The position numbers and the translations under genes are program-made. Shown here in pieces: positions 1 to 5,217 of a stretch of 6,703 nt of DNA; the stretch's first letter is position 1, and each line of letters begins with the position of its first letter. The notes under the pieces were generated by a model that was not told the origin of the DNA, made no database searches, and was given only the letters and a program-made list of their open reading frames with translations. Source of the DNA: CAZPAN01 sp964428485 (GTDB taxonomy: Bacteria; Actinomycetota; Coriobacteriia; Coriobacteriales; CADBOM01); assembly GCA_964428485.1 (NCBI GenBank), contig CAYRYP010000069.1, forward strand, positions 1-6,703, given 5' to 3'.

Positions 1-1
1 T

Positions 2-412
2 AAGACCGAGGCCGAGGTGTTCCGCATGCTCAAGGGCGATGCGGGGGTCAAGTCCTACCTCGGTACCGCAGACATGCGCGAGGTCGAAAAGATGGTCGAT
101 GCTGGCGACGAGCAGGCCACGCTCGTCTTCAATGCGATGGTCCATCAGATCATCCGCGAGATCGGCTCGTGCTATGCGGTACTCGACTGCGAAGTCGACG
201 CGATCGTGTTCACGGCTGGGATGGCCAACTCCAACAAGCTCATCAACGCGATCGCTAAGCATGTTGGCAAGATGGGGCCGTTTCTGCGCTATCCCGGCGG
301 TTTCGAGAATGAGGCCCTGGCGCTCGGCGCCTATCGAGTGCTCTCCGGGCAGGAGGTTCCCGCTGTCTACGACGGCGAGGGAAACAACCTCACAACGATC
401 AACCCCAACTAG
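2..412 (+). CDS. buk: Butyrate kinase, C-terminal part (5' end outside window)
   Basis: This is the last 136 codons of an acetokinase-family (ASKHA fold) kinase; the frame is already open at base 2, so the true start lies upstream. Butyrate kinase interconverts butyryl phosphate + ADP and butyrate + ATP in the cytoplasm and can yield ATP at the end of fermentation. Recognisable blocks are a GDAGVKSYLGT-type segment (from base 38), an acidic helix with REVEKMVDAGD, the VDAIVFTAGMANSNKL strand-loop matching the family's 'VDAIVLTGG' nucleotide-binding region, and the C-terminal PGGFENEALALGAYRVLSGQE block, where most relatives have PGEDEMEALA. Full-length members are about 355 residues, so roughly the last 40 percent is present. 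A branched-chain carboxylate kinase of the same family cannot be excluded. The MFS gene starts 70 bases downstream on the same strand with no clear terminator between, so co-transcription is plausible. Confidence 0.85.
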   Translation, partial: KTEAEVFRMLKGDAGVKSYLGTADMREVEKMVDAGDEQATLVFNAMVHQIIREIGSCYAVLDCEVDAIVFTAGMANSNKLINAIAKHVGKMGPFLRYPGGFENEALALGAYRVLSGQEVPAVYDGEGNNLTTINPN

Positions 413-482
413 GTAATCACAGGGAAATCCCCGACAAGCAGGTAACTGGAAACTGGGACAAGACACTGTTTAGGAGGAGAAA

Positions 483-1772
483 ATGGTAGACGACGCAAAG
501 CAGTCTACGGTCTGGACCAAGCGAAACAAGTCCAACTGGCACTGGATCGCCCTTATAGGCGCGATCCTGATCGGATGCCTCACTTCTGGAATGATGCAGA
601 ACGCATCCGGTATCACCATCGTCCCGATGTCCGAGGCGTTCAACGTAGGACGCGGTGAGGGTGCATTCTACCTCACCGTCATGGGACTGGTCATGGGCGT
701 CATGTACCTGTTCGTGGGAATCATCATGGACAAGGTCAAGTCCAAGATCTGGATTCCCATCGGCATGGCGGCTGCGGTGGTGGGATTCATATTGCCCTAC
801 TTCGCAACCTCTCTTGCCAACATGTACGTCGCGGCCGTTTTCATGGCCATCACCGGAGCCCTCTGCGGTGGAGCGTTCATGTGCGGCGTAGGGGCTAACT
901 GGTTCGAGAAGGGCCAAGGAACCGTGGTCGGCGTCATCAACGCTGTCACCACCGGAGTCGGCGCTATCTGGTCGACTCTCGGCAGCTGGATCATTGCCAG
1001 CTTCGGATGGCGCAATGCGTTTCTGGTCGAGGCGATAATCGCGGGCATTTTGCTCATCGTAGCCATCCCGCTGTTCCGCTATCGTCCCTCCGAGCGCAAC
1101 CTCATCCCCTACGGCGCCGATGAGGAGCAGTATGTCAAGAAGATCGAGGAAGCCGAGCACATTGAGCTTCCCGGAATCACCTGGAAGCGTGCCCTGAAGG
1201 CCTCGACCTTCTACTTCGTGCTGATCTTCGCGATATTTGCCATGGCGATCAACGCAATGTCGGCCAATCTGCCTGGTCTCGCCCAGGCAGCTGGCATGGA
1301 CACCACCGTCTCCGGGCTCGTCGGGACTGTCTCTCTGGTCGGATGGGTCATCGGATCGATCATCGTTGGCGGACTTGTCGACAAATGGGGAATGTTCAGG
1401 GCCACCGTGTTTCTGGGGATCTTCGGCGTGATAGGATGCCTGCTCATCATCTTCGTGCACAACAGCACCGCGATCTTCGCCGGCTCCTTCCTGTTCGGTC
1501 TGCCGATGGGTCTTCCGATGGTCGGGACCACCGTCGCTGCCCAGCGCTACTTCGGCGGCAAGAACTTCGGAACGATCTCCTGCTGGGTCAACGCCTTCCT
1601 TGCGTTTTCCTATTACGGGTTCGTCTCTATCTACGCGTCGATCTACGACATGACCGGCAGTTACACGATGGGCGTTGTCCTCTGCATCGTGCTTCTGGTG
1701 CTCCTGATGATCGTCATCAAAATCATCCAGGCGGTCGGCGAGAAACTTCGCAAGGAGTGGGCCACTGCCTAG
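483..1772 (+). CDS. MFS transporter, oxalate/formate antiporter (OFA)-like
   Basis: A 429-residue inner-membrane carrier of the major facilitator superfamily. A short polar N-terminus (about residues 1-18) is followed by about 12 hydrophobic segments split by a charged central loop (about 198-236, with FRYRPSERN and an acidic VKKIEEAEHIE stretch), the usual 6+6 plan. The MFS loop signature appears twice in degenerate form, as GIIMDKVKSK (79-88) and GGLVDKWGMFR (296-306). The NWFEKGQGTVVGV segment (139-151) resembles OFA-family carriers such as OxlT, which exchange or import small carboxylates. The start is set by AGGAGG at 472-477, 5 bases before ATG. Substrate is unknown; the neighbouring CoA/redox genes suggest an organic acid (inference). 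A strong stem-loop at 1824-1872 follows the gene, so it may be transcriptionally separable from the genes downstream. Confidence 0.88.
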   Translation: MVDDAKQSTVWTKRNKSNWHWIALIGAILIGCLTSGMMQNASGITIVPMSEAFNVGRGEGAFYLTVMGLVMGVMYLFVGIIMDKVKSKIWIPIGMAAAVVGFILPYFATSLANMYVAAVFMAITGALCGGAFMCGVGANWFEKGQGTVVGVINAVTTGVGAIWSTLGSWIIASFGWRNAFLVEAIIAGILLIVAIPLFRYRPSERNLIPYGADEEQYVKKIEEAEHIELPGITWKRALKASTFYFVLIFAIFAMAINAMSANLPGLAQAAGMDTTVSGLVGTVSLVGWVIGSIIVGGLVDKWGMFRATVFLGIFGVIGCLLIIFVHNSTAIFAGSFLFGLPMGLPMVGTTVAAQRYFGGKNFGTISCWVNAFLAFSYYGFVSIYASIYDMTGSYTMGVVLCIVLLVLLMIVIKIIQAVGEKLRKEWATA

Positions 1773-1823
1773 GCCAGCCTTCGGCTTCAAAACGATTCTT
1801 CCGGTTGAAAAATTAGGCGAATA

Positions 1824-1872
1824 GGGGCAGGGCCGGATATCCGAGGTTGCGACCCTCGGGGCCCTGCACCCC
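1824..1872 (+). terminator. Long stem-loop after MFS gene, terminator-like but without T-tract
   Basis: GGGGCAGGGCC (1824-1834) pairs with GGCCCTGCACCCC (1860-1872) apart from a 1-2 base bulge near A1868. Inside it, CCGAGG (1841-1846) pairs with CCTCGG (1854-1859) around a 7-base loop, with GGATAT left as a one-sided bulge. That gives about 17 pairs, nearly all G-C. It lies 51 bases after the MFS stop codon, which suits a 3'-end or processing element. The sequence after it is GTGAAAGTGAC, with no U-run, so classic factor-independent termination is doubtful. A structured leader element is the alternative. Confidence 0.45.
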
Positions 1873-1882
1873 GTGAAAGTGA

Positions 1883-1910
1883 CGATCCCCATCCGGTGGA
1901 TCAGGGATCG
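1883..1910 (+). repeat. Nested inverted repeat in leader region
   Basis: CGATCCC (1883-1889) is perfectly complementary to GGGATCG (1904-1910). Nested inside, ATCC (1891-1894) pairs with GGAT (1898-1901) around a three-base loop, separated from the outer stem by a small internal loop (C1890 against C1902/A1903). As RNA it would form a two-tier hairpin directly after the 1824-1872 stem. As DNA it could be a protein-binding site. Function is unknown. Confidence 0.4.
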
Positions 1911-1985
1911 GGTAAAGGTTATCACCTGCTTGTTGTCAACACTGGTTTTCCTAGGTGAAGGGAAGAGAAGCGACAAGGAACGTAC

Positions 1986-2040
1986 GAAGAGGAATGATTA
2001 TAGAGAGGAAGAGGATGATGGATTACGAGAGCAATGCCGT
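1986..2040 (+). repeat. 55-bp left copy of gap-flanking duplicate (assembly overlap)
   Basis: These 55 bases are identical to 2141-2195 and abut the N-run exactly. They contain the ribosome binding site and first codons of the Fe-S gene (ATG at 1994, 2015 and 2018 match those at 2149, 2170 and 2173). The most economical reading is that two contig ends overlap by one assembly k-mer and were scaffolded with a default 100-N gap. The left copy is therefore an artefact and not a second gene start. Confidence 0.88.
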
Positions 2041-2140
2041 NNNNNNNNNNNNNNNNNNNNNNNNNNNNNNNNNNNNNNNNNNNNNNNNNNNNNNNNNNNN
2101 NNNNNNNNNNNNNNNNNNNNNNNNNNNNNNNNNNNNNNNN
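2041..2140. other. Assembly gap, 100 N
   Basis: A run of exactly 100 undetermined bases, a round placeholder length typical of scaffolding. Because the flanks are identical 55-mers, the real sequence probably has no gap here: the left copy should join directly to base 2196, removing 155 bp. Any protein model reading through the Ns is spurious upstream of about 2149. Confidence 0.95.
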
Positions 2141-2195
2141 GAAGAGGAATGATTATAGAGAGGAAGAGGATGATGGATTACGAGAGCAATGCCGT
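2141..2195 (+). repeat. 55-bp right copy of gap-flanking duplicate, contains true gene start
   Basis: Exact copy of 1986-2040 immediately right of the N-run. This copy continues in frame into the Fe-S protein, so it carries the functional start. Its GAGAGGAAGAGG stretch (2158-2169) is a purine-rich ribosome binding site for ATG 2170/2173. Confidence 0.88.
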
Positions 2196-3408
2196 TTACA
2201 AGGCAGTCATCGACAAGCTATGTGATCTAACCGGCATGCAGGGTTCTCAGTGGGGCCCAAAGATCATCACCCCCTATGTGCAGAATGTTGACGAGGCGAG
2301 CATCCTGCTCGCCATGCCGGGGACCATGGAGGAACTCTACGAAAAGCTCCCCGATCTCGACAACGACTACATCAAAGAAAGAGTGGACTGGTTCGATCTT
2401 GTGGGTATCTGTGTCCCTCGCAAGCGCGACAAAGGAACCGTCTACTTCTATCATGCCGACCCGATCTCCATCAAGGACACCATGTCCTACAACTGGATGT
2501 ACGACAAGTACGAGAAGACTCCTGAGATGGAGCGCTTCATGTACTACTGGGACGTCTGGGACTCCACCGACCAGGTCGAGGACGTCTGGGTCGACAAGGA
2601 CAAGCAGTTCCGCGAAGCGCAGGCCTCCGGCAAGAGGGAGTTCGACGACAACCAGATCCGTGTCATCCCGCTGCCCGGCACCGTCAAGGACGGCACCGAA
2701 CTCGACCCGATCGAGGACTACAACTATCTTGTGACCAATGCCCCGGGTAGGGTCGTCAACGAGTGCTGTTGCAACTACATTCGCTATCACGAGACAGGCC
2801 AGGCCGGCCATGACGTGATGTCCCAGAACCCCGATACCGGCGAACCCGACAACAACGTGTGCTTGCACATCACCCCGTTTGGCGATATGGACTACTGCCG
2901 CGAGCGCGGGCTTGGAACCGAGCTCACTGTCGAGGAGGCCATTGAACACGGCAAGAGGATGGCCAAGCGCGGCCTTGTCATGACCGCCAACGGCGGCTAC
3001 CCTGTCGTCGGCCAGGTCTGCTGCTGCGACTCCCGCGGATGCGCGATATGCCGTCCTGTCTGGGAGCACAACATGCACTCCTTCTGGGAGAGCCGCTTCC
3101 GCGCCGACGTTGACTACGAGAACTGCATTGGCTGTGGCAACTGCCTCAAGCGCTGCCCGTTCGGTGTGATCACCCTCGTCAAGGACATGGATGCCTTCGA
3201 CCAGGGCATTATGAAGGCCAAGGCGGTCGTCGACGCCGACAAGTGCGTCGGCTGCGGTGCCTGCGTCATGGGTTGTCCGAAGGACGCGATCGGGCTCATC
3301 TGCGTGCGCGACAAGAGCTGGCTCGTCACTGCGCCGACCGCCTGTGCCATCGACGATCCGGAGCTCTCTGGAGTGAGCGGCTATTTTGGCGATGCCGTCG
3401 AGAAGTAG
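2170..3408 (+). CDS. Cysteine-rich double 4Fe-4S ferredoxin-domain protein
   Basis: A 412-residue cytoplasmic-type protein with no signal peptide or membrane segment. Residues 1-190 are an acidic, aromatic-rich region (WFDLVGICVPRKRDKGTVYFYHADP, YYWDVWDSTDQVEDVW) with no motif I can name. Residues 196-294 hold two unusual cysteine clusters: ECCC (C199-201) with C231 and C243, and VCCCDSRGCAIC (C284-286, C291, C294). Between them, the LTVEEAIEHGKRMAKRGLVMTAN segment resembles the 'EA...AEEAGLVH...N' stretch of redox proteins that carry a CxC...NCC-CCC region ahead of a ferredoxin domain. Residues 319-329 and 359-369 are two CxxCxxC-x3-C(P) 4Fe-4S motifs. The likely role is electron transfer, perhaps to the downstream flavoproteins (inference). 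ATG 2170 or 2173 is preferred for its purine-rich RBS; ATG 2149 and, after gap collapse, a GTG equivalent to 1955 are possible. The 511-residue reading through the gap from 1873 is an artefact. Confidence 0.8.
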   Translation: MMDYESNAVYKAVIDKLCDLTGMQGSQWGPKIITPYVQNVDEASILLAMPGTMEELYEKLPDLDNDYIKERVDWFDLVGICVPRKRDKGTVYFYHADPISIKDTMSYNWMYDKYEKTPEMERFMYYWDVWDSTDQVEDVWVDKDKQFREAQASGKREFDDNQIRVIPLPGTVKDGTELDPIEDYNYLVTNAPGRVVNECCCNYIRYHETGQAGHDVMSQNPDTGEPDNNVCLHITPFGDMDYCRERGLGTELTVEEAIEHGKRMAKRGLVMTANGGYPVVGQVCCCDSRGCAICRPVWEHNMHSFWESRFRADVDYENCIGCGNCLKRCPFGVITLVKDMDAFDQGIMKAKAVVDADKCVGCGACVMGCPKDAIGLICVRDKSWLVTAPTACAIDDPELSGVSGYFGDAVEK

Positions 3409-3442
3409 GATTAGGGCCACGATTTATCCCGGGCGATCAGCG

Positions 3443-3477
3443 GTCCGTAGACGTCGAATGTCCTGATGTCTACGGGT
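3443..3477 (+). promoter_or_regulatory. 13-bp stem-loop just upstream of EthD-like gene RBS
   Basis: CCGTAGACGTC (3445-3455) pairs with GATGTCTACGG (3465-3475), with one G-U pair, and two further G-U pairs extend it outward to 3443/3477. The loop is 9 bases (3456-3464). It ends a few bases before the purine-rich RBS (3481-3493). There is no T-tract, so I read it as an mRNA stability, processing or translational element between the Fe-S gene and the EthD-like gene. Confidence 0.45.
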
Positions 3478-3500
3478 AAAGAGGAGGAAGGAACCTGAAC

Positions 3501-3827
3501 ATGATCGCGATGAAGATCTGCTATCCGAGGGTCGAGGGCATGCGCTTTGACATGGACTACTACATCAACGGGCATCTCGCCACGAGCAATGAGCTCGCAG
3601 CGGGCGCGTGCAAGGGCATGCTCGTCGAGATTCCTGAGGATCCCGATTCGAATTACGCGGTCGTGGGCACCCTCTTCTACGAGAGCGAGCAGGCCTACCA
3701 CGATGCGCTTGATCAGCACAGCAAGCGCCTTTTGGAAGATATTGTCAACTTCACCGATGTCACGCCAGACATCTGCTTCGTGGATATCACTGCTGCGCAG
3801 GTTCCAGAGGTGCGCTACACCGGGTAA
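3501..3827 (+). CDS. EthD-family small protein (dimeric alpha/beta-barrel fold)
   Basis: A 108-residue protein. Its N-terminus, MKICYPRVEGMRFDMDYYINGH (residues 4-25 in outline), closely follows the EthD pattern 'V.YPN.EG..FDMDYYL..H', including the conserved His (H25). The rest also fits: a YAVVGTLFYESEQAYHDALDQHS segment (52-74), where the family has a 'F.s.eaf..a...h' helix, and a closing TPDICFVDI strand (88-96). EthD proteins form ferredoxin-like dimers. The namesake is needed for P450-dependent fuel-ether degradation in aerobes, with no settled chemistry; others in the wider fold bind or convert small molecules. The start at 3501 has AAGGAA (3488-3493) at 7 bases and AGGAGG (3482-3487) at 13 bases; an in-frame ATG at 3510 is an alternative. 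It lies 92 bases after the Fe-S gene and 146 before the dehydrogenase gene, both on the same strand. Confidence 0.78.
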   Translation: MIAMKICYPRVEGMRFDMDYYINGHLATSNELAAGACKGMLVEIPEDPDSNYAVVGTLFYESEQAYHDALDQHSKRLLEDIVNFTDVTPDICFVDITAAQVPEVRYTG

Positions 3828-3856
3828 TAGCTCCACGACTCAATTCCGGTTTGCGA

Positions 3857-3906
3857 CGGGTGTCCCGGATGAGGTTTTTCCCTTTTTCCCGAGTCCGGGA
3901 TGCCCG
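3857..3906 (+). promoter_or_regulatory. 14-bp stem-loop with pyrimidine-repeat loop
   Basis: Bases 3857-3870 pair with 3893-3906; the core TCCCGGA/TCCGGGA (3863-3869 with 3894-3900) is perfect, and it is extended by G-U and G-C pairs. The 22-base loop contains two copies of TTTTTCCC (3875-3882 and 3883-3890). It sits in the spacer between the EthD-like gene and the dehydrogenase gene. The T-runs are inside the loop and not after the stem, so it is not a standard terminator. Function is unknown. Confidence 0.4.
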
Positions 3907-3973
3907 ATCGTGACAGCGTCAACGGCAACATGCAATTTCGAGGCAATCCCAGAGTAAGACAAGAGGGTGGACA

Positions 3974-5134
3974 ATGGATTTCAATTTGAGCACAGATCAG
4001 CAAAAGCTCATGGACGAGCTAGATGCCTGGCTCGACGGATGCGGGTTCGACCGCACCTACTTTACCGAGCACTTTGAGAGTGAGTCTTATCCGCAGGAGT
4101 TCTATAAGGCGGTCTTTATGAGCCCGTTCGGAAGGCTCGGACTCCCCGAGGCGTACGGCGGCAAGCCCGCCTCGCTGACAGATCTCGTGCTCGTGTGCAT
4201 GAAGTTTGGCGAGAGAGGGTTCCCCTACACCGTCGGCAAGACGATCGGTCCTATGTATATCGTCAACTTCGGTAACGATGAGCAGATGCGTGACTGCATG
4301 AACATCCTGTCCACCGGAACCGTCCCGTATGCCCTGTGCTTCACCGAACCTCTGGCTGGCTCTGATTCGGATTACAGGATGACTGCCGAGCCCATTGGTG
4401 ACGGGAAGGTGAGGCTTAACGGCGAGAAGACGATGATCATGCACGCCGATTACGCGCCCTATTTTATTGTGATCGCGCGTAACACCGACATCGATGACAC
4501 ACCGTTCAACTCTATGAGCATCTACGTTGTCCCCTCGTGGGAGGAGGGTGTTGCCATAAAGTCGCTGAAGAAGATTGGCGGCAAGCTCTACACCGATTGC
4601 AGCATCATGTTCAAGAACGTTGAGATTCCCGAGTCGTGCATCCTCGGCGAGAAAGGCGGTGGGTTCACCGTCATGATGCGCCACATGGAGATGGAGCGCA
4701 CGCTGCTGGCCGCCTACAACTACGCTCAGGCCTACGAGGCCTACTCGCTGGCTTGCGACTACGCCAACAAGCGGCTGCAGTTTGGCAAGCCCATCGGCAC
4801 CAATCAACTCATCCAAGAGAAGATCGTCGACATGCGCATCAGGGTGGATAACATGCGCAGGATGGTTTTGGAAGCAGCGTGGAAGTATGACAACGGACAG
4901 TCTCTAAGGCTGGATAGCTCCCTGATCAAGCTCTACACGGCGAGGTCTGCGTTCCAGGTGATAGACGATGCCTTCCAGATATTCGGCGGGCGCTCGTACT
5001 ACGAGGGCAATCGCATTGGGCAGTTGTGGCGAGACATCCGTGAGATAAGGATCTCCGGCGGAAGCGACGAGATGATGATCCGCGGGGCTGGCAAGGTCAT
5101 TCTCCGCGAGTTTGAGAAGAAGGCAAAGGAATAG
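3974..5134 (+). CDS. Acyl-CoA dehydrogenase family protein, CaiA-like
   Basis: A 386-residue FAD flavoprotein, the normal length for the family. The order is an N-terminal helical domain (1-118), a middle beta domain with the flavin-contacting CFTEPLAGSDS (122-132), and a C-terminal helical domain with RLQFGKPIGTNQLIQEK (267-283), FQIFGGRSYYEGN (334-346) and SGGSDEMMI (361-369). It resembles crotonobetainyl-CoA reductase CaiA: MDFNL start, AITEPGAGSD-like loop, and SGGSDEM near the end. Where many relatives have the catalytic Glu of a YEGTSE motif, this protein has Gly (SGGSDE). A Glu in MERTLLAA (E241) sits where isovaleryl-CoA dehydrogenase carries its base in LERLVLAGG. It may run as an oxidase or as an enoyl-CoA reductase; the CaiA likeness and anaerobic setting favour reduction (inference). 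RBS is AGAGGGTGG (3962-3970). No ETF genes are visible, so the electron partner is unresolved. Confidence 0.87.
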   Translation: MDFNLSTDQQKLMDELDAWLDGCGFDRTYFTEHFESESYPQEFYKAVFMSPFGRLGLPEAYGGKPASLTDLVLVCMKFGERGFPYTVGKTIGPMYIVNFGNDEQMRDCMNILSTGTVPYALCFTEPLAGSDSDYRMTAEPIGDGKVRLNGEKTMIMHADYAPYFIVIARNTDIDDTPFNSMSIYVVPSWEEGVAIKSLKKIGGKLYTDCSIMFKNVEIPESCILGEKGGGFTVMMRHMEMERTLLAAYNYAQAYEAYSLACDYANKRLQFGKPIGTNQLIQEKIVDMRIRVDNMRRMVLEAAWKYDNGQSLRLDSSLIKLYTARSAFQVIDDAFQIFGGRSYYEGNRIGQLWRDIREIRISGGSDEMMIRGAGKVILREFEKKAKE

Positions 5135-5183
5135 TCGGCCGTTCGCGCCATGTCGGAGTGCGCGGAAAGGCTTTTAGGAAAGG

Positions 5184-5214
5184 GCACCTCCTTCGGTGCG
5201 AGAGTTTTAGGAGG
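5184..5214 (+). promoter_or_regulatory. Possible anti-Shine-Dalgarno switch before the nitronate monooxygenase-like gene
   Basis: CACCTCCTT (5185-5193) copies the anti-Shine-Dalgarno end of 16S rRNA and is complementary over six bases (CCTCCT 5187-5192) to the gene's own AGGAGG (5209-5214). The same bases also sit in a competing hairpin, GCACC (5184-5188) with GGTGC (5195-5199), loop TCCTTC. The two pairings exclude each other, so the leader could switch between a sequestered and a free ribosome binding site. This is structural inference from complementarity only. Confidence 0.35.
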
Positions 5215-5217
5215 ATC

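Larger units (their letters stand above)
1773..1985 (+). promoter_or_regulatory. Structured intergenic / leader region, no gene
   Basis: This spacer between the MFS gene and the Fe-S gene holds no convincing gene. It contains a run of inverted repeats: a long stem at 1824-1872, a nested stem at 1883-1910, a small AGGT-tatc-ACCT stem at 1916-1927, and the odd-symmetric palindrome TGTTGTCAACA at 1931-1941. I found no good -35/-10 pair; TTGTCA at 1933-1938 lacks a matching -10. It could combine a terminator for the upstream gene with a 5' leader or operator for the downstream gene. The role is inferred from structure only. Confidence 0.45.

Noticed and set aside
1782..1793. Small AGCC-TTC-GGCT hairpin after the MFS stop codon
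   Set aside because: The stem is only four pairs with no following T-run, too weak to call as a terminator.
417..1976. 519-codon open frame on the minus strand
   Set aside because: It lies opposite the MFS gene; its His/Asp/Arg-rich low-complexity translation is the typical antisense shadow of a GC-rich gene, and it has no recognisable motif.
1873..3408. A 511-residue reading frame through the N-run into the Fe-S protein
   Set aside because: Its first part crosses the false gap in a frame that will not survive collapse of the 55-bp duplicate (a 155-bp shift). The gene starts at about 2149-2173.
2227..3420. 397-codon open frame on the minus strand
   Set aside because: Antisense to the Fe-S protein, with Val/Ala/Asp/His-biased translation. 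The plus strand has unmistakable CxxCxxC-x3-C motifs.
4019..4816. 265-codon open frame on the minus strand
   Set aside because: Antisense shadow of the acyl-CoA dehydrogenase gene with no family features.
5158..5217. Upstream GTG start for the NMO-like protein
   Set aside because: The added 20 residues do not match the family and the stretch carries leader hairpins. ATG 5218 has a consensus AGGAGG.
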